From Selenomonadales bacterium (lineage in GTDB: Bacteria > Bacillota > Negativicutes > Sporomusales > UBA7701), in NCBI GenBank assembly GCA_029975165.1, contig JARKPR010000088.1, forward strand, positions 62,001 to 126,000: DNA of 64,000 nt, given 5' to 3'. Under the pieces are notes generated by a model. That model saw only the letters and a program-made list of their open reading frames with translations, did not search any database and was not told the origin of the DNA. Positions within the stretch are counted from its first letter, which is position 1. Each line of letters opens with the position of its first letter. A program made the translations under genes and the position numbers. Of this stretch, positions 26,585 to 35,358 are shown piece after piece.

Positions 26585-26833
26585 GGATACAACCTCGCAT
26601 CGCGGCCGGCTCGATTCAAAGCCGGCGGAGTTTCTCCGGCGCCCGATCGCTACATTGTACGTGCGGTGCAGGGAAATGATGCCATCTGCGGCTGCGGCCG
26701 GCGGGCCGCCGGCATTAACGGGGGCGTAGGCTTTTAAGAGATATTCCATGCCTATCGCTTTTTTCCCTGCCTGGCCCTCCGCCGGCAGAAATGGTATTTG
26801 CCGGAATTGGCCCGGGCGCCGGCGGTAAACGGC

Positions 26834-26861
26834 AAAGCCCCCGGACCAGTGTGTCGGGGGC
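26834..26861 (-). terminator. Stem-loop terminator after the S55 protease gene
   Basis: GCCCCCG (26837-26843) and CGGGGGC (26855-26861) form a strong 7-bp stem followed by TTT on the minus strand. Confidence 0.65.
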
Positions 26862-26875
26862 CTGTCGCCGTTGGA

Positions 26876-28726
26876 TCAGTCTTTTGTTATGTTGATGAGT
26901 ATCTGGGTGTCGCTGTCGATGATGTAGTCGGTGCTGACGGTGCTCTTGCTTTCCGGCTTTTTGGCGCCGGCTGTCGGCGCTGACCGCGGCGAGTGCTTGG
27001 CGGCGGCCGCATCGACTTCGTATACGGGCTCGAGCTTGGCGGCCGGGGCTTTCGTCGCCCCCGCCCCGCCCAGGAATTCGCCGGCGTCGGCGCTGAGCAC
27101 TTCGACGACGATGTCGTTGTTGCGGTCCCGCTCGGCCAAGTCTTTGATCATGTCGGCGAACGACTTGGTCTTGAGCTTGCCGATCATCTGGAGAAGCTCG
27201 TCGTCGCCCTTCTGGCGCTTGCTGAGGAGCTCGATCAACGGCACCATGCCGCCGCCGCGGACCTCGAGCGTCATCGGGCCGGCCGGCTGGTCCTTGGGGA
27301 CGGTAAAGGGCACCGTGCGGGTGATCGTCTCGCCCCTGAAGGGCTTGAGGCCGACCGTGATCTCGATCTTATCCCCCGGTTTGGCGGCCGCGACATTCGC
27401 CCGCGCCTCCATGATGGTGGCGGTACGCCGCTCGGGGGTGACGGTCGCGTCGACCTGGATGTCGAAGATGTCCACCGGCTGGAACTGATTGGAGGCCAGC
27501 AGAGCCATGAGCTCGTACAGCTCGCTGATCGTCTGCTCGCCGATGTTGGCCGGGCTGTAGAACATGTTTTCCCGCTTGAAGACTTCGCCGGGCATGTTGC
27601 GGGCGGAAATCTCGAAGGTGATCTTGGAGGTGCCGGCACCGACTCTGTCGGCGGTCTTTTCGATGACGCTGAGCACCGAGGCGGCCGCCAGCACGGGGAA
27701 GAGCTGCTCGTCCTGCACGACCTGGATGACGGCGTCCTGGGAGTTCCCCAGGGTGCTGTCGGTGATGTTGATCCTGAGCGGAACGATGCTCGGGAAACGG
27801 CCGAGCTCGCCGGCAACGCCGGCGCCCCGGTCTTGGTCGATTATGCCCAGGGCCGGACCCACGGCCCCGACTTTGAACGAGTTTTCCAAGCCGTTTACGG
27901 TCGTGAATACATAGGCGTTAGTCAGGAAGTAGCTTGTCCCGCCTTTTTTGAGGAACGGGTGGCCGAACGCCAGCACCTTGTTGCCTTCCACATAGGTAAC
28001 CGTGCCCATCGCTCCCAGGCTGACGTCGCCGCGGACGAGCTGCACGCCCACCGCGCTGCCGGGCTCCAGCGGGGCGAAGGCGGCGTCGGCCGGCGTGTCG
28101 CCGACCGCGTAGGGGGTCAGCTTGAAGGAGCGGAGCTTGTCGGCCAGGAAGGCGAGCGACCGTTCGCCGAACCCGGCGGCCATCAGGGGGGTCGCGGTCT
28201 CTTCGGGGGGCTTGGCGGGGACGTTGTCGGCGCCTTTTTCACCCGGCTGCCCGTCCGGCCGCTGATCGGTTTTTTCCGGCAGCGGCTCTTCGGGGGTCTT
28301 GTCCTTTCCGGGGTCGGGGGCGTTCAGCTCCCATATTTTGAGCATGTCGGCGATGGGGGTGACCATGCCGACCTTGTGGTCGGTGAACGACCACCCGTAG
28401 GCGATGGCGCCGACGAGTTTGCCGTCGATGTAAACCGGGCTGCCGCTCATGCCCTGGGCGATGCCACCGGTGCGGTCGATAAGGTCGCCGAAGGTTCTCA
28501 CCAGGATCAGGTCGCCGGACGGCCCCTTGTTTTTCATTATCCCCAGCACTTCTACGCCGAACTCTTCGATCTGCGTTCCGGACACTACCGTTTTGGCAAT
28601 GCCCTGCATGCCGGCGCGGATGTCGGCTAGCGGCATGATCTCCGGGGCCGCCGCGGCCGTCGCCGCCGGAAGCGTCAGGAGCAAAGCGAAGAGCGCCACC
28701 CGACATAACCTGAGTACGAACGACAT
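26876..28726 (-). CDS. SpoIVB-type S55 peptidase domain protein
   Basis: After a signal peptide the protein shows the S55 serine-protease signature GMSGSPVYIDGKLVGAIAYGW (the Ser of GMSGSP is the nucleophile) near residues 93-113. SpoIVB proper is about 420 residues with a PDZ domain and triggers sigma-K activation. This one is 616 residues, and its C-terminal 250 residues look like a beta-rich domain ending in a Lys/Ala/Pro-rich tail, with no PDZ recognised. It is therefore probably a paralogue with an envelope function, consistent with its place between the Mla and flagellar genes. AAAGG precedes the ATG. Confidence 0.75.
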   Translation of the reverse strand: MSFVLRLCRVALFALLLTLPAATAAAAPEIMPLADIRAGMQGIAKTVVSGTQIEEFGVEVLGIMKNKGPSGDLILVRTFGDLIDRTGGIAQGMSGSPVYIDGKLVGAIAYGWSFTDHKVGMVTPIADMLKIWELNAPDPGKDKTPEEPLPEKTDQRPDGQPGEKGADNVPAKPPEETATPLMAAGFGERSLAFLADKLRSFKLTPYAVGDTPADAAFAPLEPGSAVGVQLVRGDVSLGAMGTVTYVEGNKVLAFGHPFLKKGGTSYFLTNAYVFTTVNGLENSFKVGAVGPALGIIDQDRGAGVAGELGRFPSIVPLRINITDSTLGNSQDAVIQVVQDEQLFPVLAAASVLSVIEKTADRVGAGTSKITFEISARNMPGEVFKRENMFYSPANIGEQTISELYELMALLASNQFQPVDIFDIQVDATVTPERRTATIMEARANVAAAKPGDKIEITVGLKPFRGETITRTVPFTVPKDQPAGPMTLEVRGGGMVPLIELLSKRQKGDDELLQMIGKLKTKSFADMIKDLAERDRNNDIVVEVLSADAGEFLGGAGATKAPAAKLEPVYEVDAAAAKHSPRSAPTAGAKKPESKSTVSTDYIIDSDTQILINITKD

Positions 28727-28741
28727 TCAATCAATCCTTTC

Positions 28742-29053
28742 CTATTTGCGGGCAGGTTCGATCCTGACTGACACGTCGCCGGTGCGGATCATGTCGCCGG
28801 GTTTGACCAGCACTTCCCGGACTTTGCCGTCGACGTTGGCCCGCACGGCAATCGCCGGGCCGGCCAGGCCTTCCACTTTGACGAGGACGTCGCCTTCGCG
28901 GACGCTGGCGCCGGGAGCGACGAGACCCTCGGCCAATACGCGGCCGGAAAGGACCCCTTTCTGGTCGACGAGTTGTCCGGACGCCATGGCCCAGGCCACG
29001 GCCGCCAGCACTATCACCGCGGTGAGAACGACTACGCTTTTGGGTCGGAACAT
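28742..29053 (-). CDS. Small membrane-anchored biotinyl/lipoyl-like domain protein
   Basis: A 103-residue protein with an N-terminal membrane segment (about 7-25) and a single barrel-sandwich hybrid domain. VLVKVEGLAGPAIAVRANVDGKVREVLVKPGDMIRTGD has the two-lobed hairpin layout of HlyD/lipoyl domains but no modifiable Lys at the turn. It could be an adaptor-like fragment. It lies 15 bases upstream of the S55 protease gene, so the two are probably co-translated. The ATG at 29053 follows AGGAGG eight bases upstream. Function is not known. Confidence 0.6.
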   Translation of the reverse strand: MFRPKSVVVLTAVIVLAAVAWAMASGQLVDQKGVLSGRVLAEGLVAPGASVREGDVLVKVEGLAGPAIAVRANVDGKVREVLVKPGDMIRTGDVSVRIEPARK

Positions 29054-29096
29054 TCTCCCCACCTCCTCTTTCTAGTCTAATTATACAGTATCGGCC

Positions 29097-30515
29097 CTAA
29101 TTCGCAAAGCTGGCGGGTACTATTACCAATGCGTTGCCCACCTTGCGCTCGCGCCCGTCGGAGGGGCTGTTGACGATTTTGTCGAAGACGACCATCTCGC
29201 TTGAACCGCCGCCGTCGAGGTTCATGGCATCCACCGCGCCCAGCTCCTGCATGAAGATGGCCATCTCCAGGAGGGTGAGCCCGCCGCTGGCCACCTGGCG
29301 CCCGTCGACGACCGCCAGGAGGATCTGCCCGTCCCGGGTTACGCCGAGGGCGGTGCGGGGCGCGCGGCCGCCGGCCACGTCGTTGCCGAATTCTTCCGTT
29401 TTCGTCGTCAAGTAGATGCTGCCATCCTTGATGAGCGTCGGGCCGGCCCCCAGGGCGTGGACGGCGCCGTCCCACACCGGGCCGAGCGTCTGGCCGATGG
29501 TGACGATATCGCCCACCTTCAGGCCGGCGAGCGCTTTGGCGGCCGCCCCGTGCGCCGAAAGGACGACGGTGCCGGCGCCGATGGCGGTGTTGCCCTTACT
29601 GGCCGCCATCACCACCCCGTCGGAGCGGATCACGTACTCGACGCCGTACGCGTTGGTGCCGGTCGCCGGTCCGTAGTAGCCGGTGTAGAGGATGAGTTCG
29701 TTGTCGCCCCGGCTGCGGTTGACGCCGCTCAGCGCCACCCGGCCGGCCGTCATTTCCACGTAGCCCTGCCAGCTGACCTGGTCGAAGATCAGCCGGCCGT
29801 CGGGGAGGACCCCGACCGCTGTCCGCGGGATGGCGGGCGTGCTGATGATTTCGCCGTCAATCTTGAGCAGACCGATGATTTCGCCGTTCGGGCTGAAGTA
29901 CGAGCCGTTGACGGCCGCCACCGCCCGGGCCGACGTGCTCATCGACGCCAGCGTCTCCAGGCCTTGCACGACCCCGTTGGACAGCACCGGCCGCAAGGCG
30001 AAGCCCGCCTTGGGGTCGACGAGCAGGATGTGGGCCTTTTCCGGCCCGGAGGCCTGGGTGCGCATCCAGAAGGTATATTTTATCCCCGGCTTGACCTGCT
30101 GCTCACTCTTCTGGTCGCCCGTCTTGAGCAGGTCGACCACGAGGCGGTTGGGCTTGGTCAGCTTGAAGACTTTGTGGGCCACCGGCGCCTTGAGGGTGAC
30201 GATGGCCTGAAGCTGGCCGGCGCCTTTATCCTCGAGCTGGACGGAGGCCACGAAGGGGTCGTTGAAGGTATATTGCCGCGGGACGGCCTTGTCGAGCGAT
30301 GCCGGCAGGGCGACAAGGAGCCGCAGCCGGTTCTCATCCAGGGTCACGGTGAAGTCCGGGACGTCGTCCATATCGAAAACCAGGCGTACCTTTTCCGGCG
30401 TCAGGCTGAAGCGCACCTTCTGGACGGTCGCGGCCGGCGCCGCCTGGGCGCAGGCCAGGGCGGCGGCGACGAGCAGCGCCAGCAGAAGGCAGATGCCGCG
30501 GCGAAGCTTGATCAA
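29097..30515 (-). CDS. AMIN-domain plus NAGPA (phosphodiester glycosidase-like) protein
   Basis: A signal peptide (to about residue 28) is followed by an AMIN-type domain (VQKVRFSLTPEKVRLVFDMD, about 30-130), which binds the cell wall in other proteins. The C-terminal NAGPA domain (about 200-470) shows AVNGSYFSPNGE, GRAPRTALGVT and DAMNLDGGGSSEM. NAGPA domains include GlcNAc-phosphodiester glycosidases and proteins of exopolysaccharide or wall turnover. The start is TTG at 30515 with GGAGG eight bases upstream. It is separated from flgJ by a terminator. Substrate is unknown; a wall-facing role is inferred from AMIN. Confidence 0.82.
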   Translation of the reverse strand: MIKLRRGICLLLALLVAAALACAQAAPAATVQKVRFSLTPEKVRLVFDMDDVPDFTVTLDENRLRLLVALPASLDKAVPRQYTFNDPFVASVQLEDKGAGQLQAIVTLKAPVAHKVFKLTKPNRLVVDLLKTGDQKSEQQVKPGIKYTFWMRTQASGPEKAHILLVDPKAGFALRPVLSNGVVQGLETLASMSTSARAVAAVNGSYFSPNGEIIGLLKIDGEIISTPAIPRTAVGVLPDGRLIFDQVSWQGYVEMTAGRVALSGVNRSRGDNELILYTGYYGPATGTNAYGVEYVIRSDGVVMAASKGNTAIGAGTVVLSAHGAAAKALAGLKVGDIVTIGQTLGPVWDGAVHALGAGPTLIKDGSIYLTTKTEEFGNDVAGGRAPRTALGVTRDGQILLAVVDGRQVASGGLTLLEMAIFMQELGAVDAMNLDGGGSSEMVVFDKIVNSPSDGRERKVGNALVIVPASFAN

Positions 30516-30539
30516 TTACGGTCCCTCCCCGATAGACTG

Positions 30540-30573
30540 AAAAAGCCAAGCACTAGCGGGGTGCCTGGCTTTT
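30540..30573 (-). terminator. Intrinsic terminator of the flagellar unit, overlapping the flgJ stop
   Basis: The minus strand reads AAAAGCCAGGCAC, a 7-base loop, then GTGCTTGGCTTTTT, a 13-bp stem with one G-T pair and a T tract. The flgJ stop codon lies inside the loop. Confidence 0.8.
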
Positions 30574-30885
30574 GTTGTTGCTCGCGGCGCCTGCGGGGCT
30601 GAGCTGGCGGTAAAGCATATCGGCCAGGCCTGCGCCTCCGGCTTGCGCCATATTCTTGGTCATCTCGCTGTCGAGCAGCGAACGGACGATCTCTTCCTGG
30701 GAGCCGCCGCCGGTCAGGCCGCCCTTCGGCACCGTCTTGCGCATTTCGGTCAGCAGCATATTGAGGAACAGGGCTTCCATTTCGACGCAGGCCGCCTTGA
30801 GTTTGGCGTCCTGCTTTTCGTCCCGGGCGGGGGCCTTTTGCGGGCCGCTCGCCGCCGGAACGGCCGGCGGGCTGTTTAGTTTCAT
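30553..30885 (-). CDS. flgJ: Flagellar rod-binding protein FlgJ, single-domain
   Basis: At 110 residues this is the N-terminal rod-binding domain only (KLKAACVEMEALFLNMLLTEMRKTVPKGG), without the muramidase domain of the long FlgJ form. It caps the growing rod during flagellar assembly in the periplasm. The order flgF-flgG-flgA-flgH-flgI-flgJ is the standard rod/ring cluster. GGTGAAGG precedes the ATG. A separate wall hydrolase must open the peptidoglycan; none is visible in this cluster. Confidence 0.85.
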   Translation of the reverse strand: MKLNSPPAVPAASGPQKAPARDEKQDAKLKAACVEMEALFLNMLLTEMRKTVPKGGLTGGGSQEEIVRSLLDSEMTKNMAQAGGAGLADMLYRQLSPAGAASNNKSQAPR

Positions 30886-30896
30886 GCCTTCACCGC

Positions 30897-32000
30897 CTAT
30901 ATGAGCTGCAGCTCGGCGTGGAGCGCGCCGGCCGCCTTGATGGCCTGGAGGATGGAGATGACGTCGCGGGGCGTGGCGCCGACCGCGTTAAGGGCGGCGA
31001 CCAGGTCGCTGACATTGGCCGTTTTGGGGAGGACGATGAGCGGCGCCTGCTGTTCCTTGGCGTCCACCGTCCTGTTCTGGGTGACGACGGTGGAACCCCC
31101 GGAAAACGGCGGCTGCTGCGATACTTCGGTCGTCTGGGCGATGCGCACCGTCAGACCGCCCTGGGCTACGGCCACGGTGTCGATGGAGACGTTGCCGCCC
31201 ATGACTACCGTGCCGGTGCGCTCGTTGACGACCACCTTGGCGATGTTGTCCGGCGTTACCGGCAGTTCTTCGACGGCGGCGACGAAGCCGACCAGGTCGC
31301 CGCTGTACTCAAGCGGCACCGCGACGACTACCGCGTTGGCGTCGCTGGCCCTGGAGATCGGCCCGAAACGGCGGTCGACCGCTTCGGATACGCGGCTGGC
31401 GGTGGTGAAGTCCGGCCGGTTGAGGACGAGGACGATGCTGCCGCCGGCTTCGAGCTGGGTGGGTACGTCGCGTTCCACGATGGCGCCGTTGGGGATGGTG
31501 CCGACGGTGGGGAAGTTTTTCGCCTGGCTGGCGCCCCCGCCGCCGACGGCGAAACCGCCGACCGACAGCGGCCCCTGGCCTGCGGCATAGACCGCGCCGT
31601 TGGCCGCCTTGAGCGGCGTCTGCAGCAGGGTGCCGCCCTGCAGGCTCTTGGCGTCGCCCATCGAGGACACGGTTATGTCGATGGTATCGCCCGGCTTCAT
31701 GAACGGCGGCAACTGCGCCGTCACCATGACCGCGGCCACGTTCTTGGGCTTCATCTGGGCCGCGGAGACGGTGATACCGAAATTTTTCAGCATGTTGACG
31801 ATCGACTGGATGGTAAAGGTGCTTTTGTCGGAATCGCCTGTGCCGGCGAGGCCGACCACGAGCCCGTAGCCGACGAGCTGGTTGCTCCGCACTCCCTGGA
31901 GCTTGGCGACATCCTTGATGCGCGGGCCGTAGGCCAGGGCCGGGGCGGCGCTGGCGGCCAGCAGGATCAAGGCTAGGCTGAAGGCGACGAATCTGCGCAT
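30897..32000 (-). CDS. flgI: Flagellar P-ring protein
   Basis: FlgI forms the periplasmic P-ring around the rod. A cleavable signal peptide (about 1-22) precedes the mature start ARIKDVAKLQGVR-like stretch (here GPRIKDVAKLQGVRSNQLVG), and the family's conserved body follows for a total of 367 residues. The ATG at 32000 has AAAGG eight bases upstream; the in-frame GTG before it lies in the spacer. P- and L-rings occur only in bacteria with an outer membrane, so this gene independently supports the diderm nature of the host. Confidence 0.95.
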   Translation of the reverse strand: MRRFVAFSLALILLAASAAPALAYGPRIKDVAKLQGVRSNQLVGYGLVVGLAGTGDSDKSTFTIQSIVNMLKNFGITVSAAQMKPKNVAAVMVTAQLPPFMKPGDTIDITVSSMGDAKSLQGGTLLQTPLKAANGAVYAAGQGPLSVGGFAVGGGGASQAKNFPTVGTIPNGAIVERDVPTQLEAGGSIVLVLNRPDFTTASRVSEAVDRRFGPISRASDANAVVVAVPLEYSGDLVGFVAAVEELPVTPDNIAKVVVNERTGTVVMGGNVSIDTVAVAQGGLTVRIAQTTEVSQQPPFSGGSTVVTQNRTVDAKEQQAPLIVLPKTANVSDLVAALNAVGATPRDVISILQAIKAAGALHAELQLI

Positions 32001-32019
32001 CACACAAATCCCTTTCCGG

Positions 32020-32613
32020 CTAGAGCAGGAAGTTAAAGAGCTGGGTGAGGATGCCCTGCCGCTGCTTGCTGGCGATCGGGCCTTTGCCCTCGATGTTGAG
32101 CTGGGCGTTGGCGACGGCGGACGACAACACGATGTTGTCGGTGCTGACGTCCTCGGGACGGACCTCGCCGGTAATGGTTATCTTCTGCTCTTCCTTGTTC
32201 TGTTTGATAACCTGGGTTCCCGAAACGACCAGATTGCCGTTCGGCTTGATGGCCGTAACCTGGACGGTTATCCTGCCGGTCACCGCGTTGGTGTTGGTGA
32301 TTTTGCCCTCGTTTTTGAAGCTGTCGCTGGAGCTGGCGCTGGCGTTGTCGATGAAGGTTAAAAGGCCGGTGCCGGCGTTCAGCGTCGTGTTGGCGGATTT
32401 GGAGTTGGCGGCGTTGCCCGAGCGGACGGCGCTCGACGCTTCGCTGATGACAATCGTCAGGCTGTCGCCGACGGCGCGGGCCTTGCGGTCGCCGAACAGG
32501 CCGGCCTGGTCGCTCCACAGCGACGCGGCCTCCGCCGGCGCTGGCAGCGCGACGGACAGTCCCAGAATAAGGGCCAGCGACAGCAAGGTTGCTTTTATGC
32601 AAAGATTCGACAT
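32020..32613 (-). CDS. flgH: Flagellar L-ring protein, apparently not a lipoprotein
   Basis: FlgH builds the outer-membrane L-ring. The body shows the family core (AVGDSLTIVISEASSAV near residue 50, then GNLVVSGTQVIKQNKEEQ). Unlike the enteric protein, which is a lipoprotein, the signal here ends ALPAPAEAASLW with no cysteine at the cleavage site; the only early Cys is at residue 5. The 197-residue size is normal to slightly short. The ATG at 32613 has AAAGG eight bases upstream. It lies 11 bases after flgA. Confidence 0.92.
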   Translation of the reverse strand: MSNLCIKATLLSLALILGLSVALPAPAEAASLWSDQAGLFGDRKARAVGDSLTIVISEASSAVRSGNAANSKSANTTLNAGTGLLTFIDNASASSSDSFKNEGKITNTNAVTGRITVQVTAIKPNGNLVVSGTQVIKQNKEEQKITITGEVRPEDVSTDNIVLSSAVANAQLNIEGKGPIASKQRQGILTQLFNFLL

Positions 32614-32624
32614 GGTGTTCACCT

Positions 32625-33596
32625 TTACCTTCCGCCGTAAATTATTACCTGGACGGTGTTGGCGTCGACGACGCGGGCGCTGACGATCCGTTTGGTGGCG
32701 GCATTCTGCACCCGGATGAGCTCGCCTTCGCGGCCCGCTTGCATCGCCTGCCCGCCGGCGGCGACGACCAGGTCGCCGGCCTTGACCAGGATGGTGACCG
32801 CGGCGCCCCGCTTCATGACCACCGGCTTGTCGACCGCCGCTTCGGTCAGCGGCGTGCCGGCGGGCACCGGACGGCGGGCGGCGAGGCCGATCACCTTGGA
32901 TATGTCGGTTATGTAGCCGGCCATCTTGCCGATGTCGCGGCGTTCAGAGCGGACATTTTCGGCCGTAATCTCTTCGTGGGCCGCGATGTTGCGGGCCGCG
33001 ACGACGACCTGCTGATAGCCTCTGACGTTGAACCTCACGCTGACGGTGGTGAACGGCCGCCCGTCGGTGCTGATGGCGACGACGACGGCGGTGGGGGCGT
33101 TGAGGCGGACGCCGCCCGGAATCTCGGCCTGGATGTCGAGCCGGCCGAGCGGGGCCATGACGTCGGGCGCCGTGCCGACCGGGACGATGCTGATTTCGCT
33201 GTCCGCGTCGCCGCCGACCAGGCTCTGCACGGCCGCGGTGGCCGCGGCCAGCAGCCGTTCGCCGCTGATTGTCTGGGCGGCGGTGGTGACGGTGATTGCC
33301 GGCGGCACCTGCCAGGTTATATCGCTGTAATCGCCGCCGGCGCCCGCCAGGCGGACGCCCAGGGTATCGCCCGTAAGGACCAGGCGGTGGCCGGGCGACG
33401 GCGCGGCGCCGAGCTTGAGGGCGGACAGCGCCTTGACCCGTTCCCGGTCGTCGCCGGTGATGGTCGCCAGCTCTCCCAGGGTGATATGCGGGCCGCTGAC
33501 CGTGGCTTCGGCGTTGACCGCTACCGTGACCCCGGCCGCCCATGCCGGGACGGCCAGCAGCAGCACGGCCGCGAGCGTCACCAGTATCCTCGCCAT
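32625..33596 (-). CDS. flgA: Flagellar P-ring assembly chaperone FlgA
   Basis: FlgA is a periplasmic chaperone for P-ring formation. After a signal peptide (to about AWAA, residue 21) comes an N-terminal part (about 25-190). A C-terminal SAF-like domain follows, seen in ARNIAAHEEITAENV and GLAARRPVPAGTPLTEA, the AFP-like region of the family. The product is 323 residues, longer than E. coli FlgA because of the N-terminal extension, as is common in Firmicutes. The ATG at 33596 follows AGGTGAGG. It is 9 bases after flgG. Confidence 0.88.
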   Translation of the reverse strand: MARILVTLAAVLLLAVPAWAAGVTVAVNAEATVSGPHITLGELATITGDDRERVKALSALKLGAAPSPGHRLVLTGDTLGVRLAGAGGDYSDITWQVPPAITVTTAAQTISGERLLAAATAAVQSLVGGDADSEISIVPVGTAPDVMAPLGRLDIQAEIPGGVRLNAPTAVVVAISTDGRPFTTVSVRFNVRGYQQVVVAARNIAAHEEITAENVRSERRDIGKMAGYITDISKVIGLAARRPVPAGTPLTEAAVDKPVVMKRGAAVTILVKAGDLVVAAGGQAMQAGREGELIRVQNAATKRIVSARVVDANTVQVIIYGGR

Positions 33597-33605
33597 GTTC
33601 CTCAC

Positions 33606-34388
33606 CTAGCTTCTGAGATTGGCGGCGATGCTCAGCATCTGGTCGGAGGTCGTGATTGCCTTGGAGTTCATTTCGTAGGCCCGTTCGGCCACGATCATGT
33701 TGACCATTTCCTCGACCACCTGGACGTTGGACATCTCCAGGTATTTCTGCACCAGCGTGCCGGTGCCTTCCTCGCCGGGGTTGGACACGACCGGCGCGCC
33801 GGAGGCGGCCGTCTCTTTGGCGAGGTTGCGGCCCATGCTTTCCAGGCCGGCCGGGTTGACGAAGCGGGCGAGCTGGAGCTGGCCGAGATCCTGGGTGCCG
33901 GTGGGGATGGAGGCCGTCACGCGGCCGTCGGCGGCGACCGTGATGCCGGTGGCGTTGGCCGGGATGGTGATCTGCGGTTCGAGCGGGTAGCCGTCGGAGG
34001 TGACGACCCGGCCGGCGCTGTCCTTTTTGAAGGCGCCGTCGCGGGTGTACGCAATCGTGCCGTCGGCCATGGTGATCTGGAAGAATCCGTCGCCCTCGAT
34101 GGCGATGTCGAGGTCGTTGCCGGTGCTCTGGTAGTTGCCCGGGGTGTAAATTTTCTGCGTGGCCACATGGCGGACGCCGTGGCCCACCTGGATGCCGGTG
34201 GGCAGCTGGGTGTCGGCGCCGGTCGCCGCCCCCGGCTGGCGGACGATCTGGTACATAAGGTCCTGGAAGTCGGCCCGGCTCTTTTTGTAGCCGGTGGTAT
34301 TGACGTTCGCCAGGTTGTTGGAAATAACGTCAATATTGGCCTGCTGGGCTACCATACCCGTGCCGGCCGTCCATAGAGCGCGCATCAT
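33606..34388 (-). CDS. flgG: Flagellar distal rod protein
   Basis: FlgG forms the distal rod. The N-terminal rod motif ([19 protein letters not shown]) and the C-terminal motif ([19 protein letters not shown]) that make the paired coiled coil are both present. The internal signature is [20 protein letters not shown]. The length of 260 residues is typical. GGGAGG lies ten bases before the first of two adjacent ATGs. It pairs with flgF 89 bases upstream; the gap is GC-rich and contains no gene. Confidence 0.95.
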   Translation of the reverse strand: MMRALWTAGTGMVAQQANIDVISNNLANVNTTGYKKSRADFQDLMYQIVRQPGAATGADTQLPTGIQVGHGVRHVATQKIYTPGNYQSTGNDLDIAIEGDGFFQITMADGTIAYTRDGAFKKDSAGRVVTSDGYPLEPQITIPANATGITVAADGRVTASIPTGTQDLGQLQLARFVNPAGLESMGRNLAKETAASGAPVVSNPGEEGTGTLVQKYLEMSNVQVVEEMVNMIVAERAYEMNSKAITTSDQMLSIAANLRS

Positions 34389-34477
34389 ATTGAGTTTACC
34401 TCCCGGTTTTCCGATTTAAGACCGCCTCAGTCGGTCGGCGGCCCCCGGGGCCTCTTAAAAAGTCCAGCCCCAAAACC

Positions 34478-35230
34478 TTAAACTCTGCCTACCTCGTTCA
34501 CTGCCTTGTCCAGCATGGCGTCCTGGGCATGCACCGCTTTGCCGGCAATCTCGTAGGCCCGCATGCCGGTGATGAGGTTGACCATCTCGGCGACTACGTT
34601 GACGTTGGCGAGTTCGAGAAAGCCGACATGCACCTGGCTGGTCTCGTCAGGTTCCTCCTGCTGCCCCGGAGCGGCGGCGAACAAGTTGGCGCCTTCTTTG
34701 ACGAGCTTGCTTTCGTCGGCAAAGGATACGATCCGCAGCGTGTCGGTTTCCGTATCGTCCATCAGGATTCTGCGGTCCTCGACGAAATCAATCCTGTTCT
34801 CAGGGTTGCCCAGCTGGATGGCCCCGCCCAGCCCCAGCACCCGGTAGCCGTCCTGGGTCACCAGTTCGCCCTGGGCGCTGCGGGTGAAGCTGCCGTTGCG
34901 GGTGTAGCGGACACCGGCCGGCGTCTCGACCGCGAAATAGCCTTTGCCTTCGATGGCCAGGTCGTATTTGTTGTCGGTCGGCCGCATCGACCCCTGGGTG
35001 TGAATGGTGGCGATCTCATCGATCGCCGCGCCGACGCCGAGGCTGCCTATCGCCGGGCGCTGCGACCCGTCGTTGATCCGCTGGATCAGCATGGAGCGAA
35101 AATCCTTGCCGACGGCGATGTCTTTCTTGTAGCCGGCCGTGCTCGCGTTCGCCAGGTTGTTGGCGGTGACGTCGGTCCTGGTCGCCTCGGCCATCATCCC
35201 CGACCCGGCGGTATAAATCCCCCGTATCAT
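34478..35230 (-). CDS. flgF: Flagellar proximal rod protein (FlgF/FlhO-like)
   Basis: A second rod protein of 250 residues, with DVTANNLANASTAGYKKD at the N-terminus, TRNGSFTRSAQGELVTQDGY in the middle and ITGMRAYEIAGKAVHAQDAM at the C-terminus. The open frame continues upstream through mbl sequence, but the real start is the ATG at 35230 with AGGAGG seven bases upstream. The mbl-flgF-flgG order equals Bacillus mbl-flhO-flhP, part of the conserved spoIID-spoIIQ-spoIIID-mbl neighbourhood. Confidence 0.93.
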   Translation of the reverse strand: MIRGIYTAGSGMMAEATRTDVTANNLANASTAGYKKDIAVGKDFRSMLIQRINDGSQRPAIGSLGVGAAIDEIATIHTQGSMRPTDNKYDLAIEGKGYFAVETPAGVRYTRNGSFTRSAQGELVTQDGYRVLGLGGAIQLGNPENRIDFVEDRRILMDDTETDTLRIVSFADESKLVKEGANLFAAAPGQQEEPDETSQVHVGFLELANVNVVAEMVNLITGMRAYEIAGKAVHAQDAMLDKAVNEVGRV

Positions 35231-35250
35231 CCATTCACCTCCTATCCTAT

Positions 35251-35278
35251 TTATCGTTGATCCGGCCGAATTCTTAAG
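35251..35278 (-). promoter_or_regulatory. Candidate flagellar (sigma-28/D type) promoter of flgF
   Basis: CTTAA (35278-35274), a 15-base spacer and AACGATAA (35258-35251) on the minus strand resemble CTAAA-N15-GCCGATAA with three mismatches. It lies 21 bases upstream of the flgF start, after the mbl terminator. Confidence 0.35.
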
Positions 35279-35310
35279 CCCAACGGCGGCGAAAACGCCG
35301 GAAAAGACAC

Positions 35311-35344
35311 AAAAAAACCGTCCGCGGTCTTGGCCGCGGACAGT
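35311..35344 (-). terminator. Intrinsic terminator after mbl
   Basis: A GC-rich stem (35318-35327 with 35334-35343) is followed by a run of seven T on the minus strand. It separates mbl from the flagellar genes. Confidence 0.85.
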
Positions 35345-35358
35345 CATGCGTATGCTTG

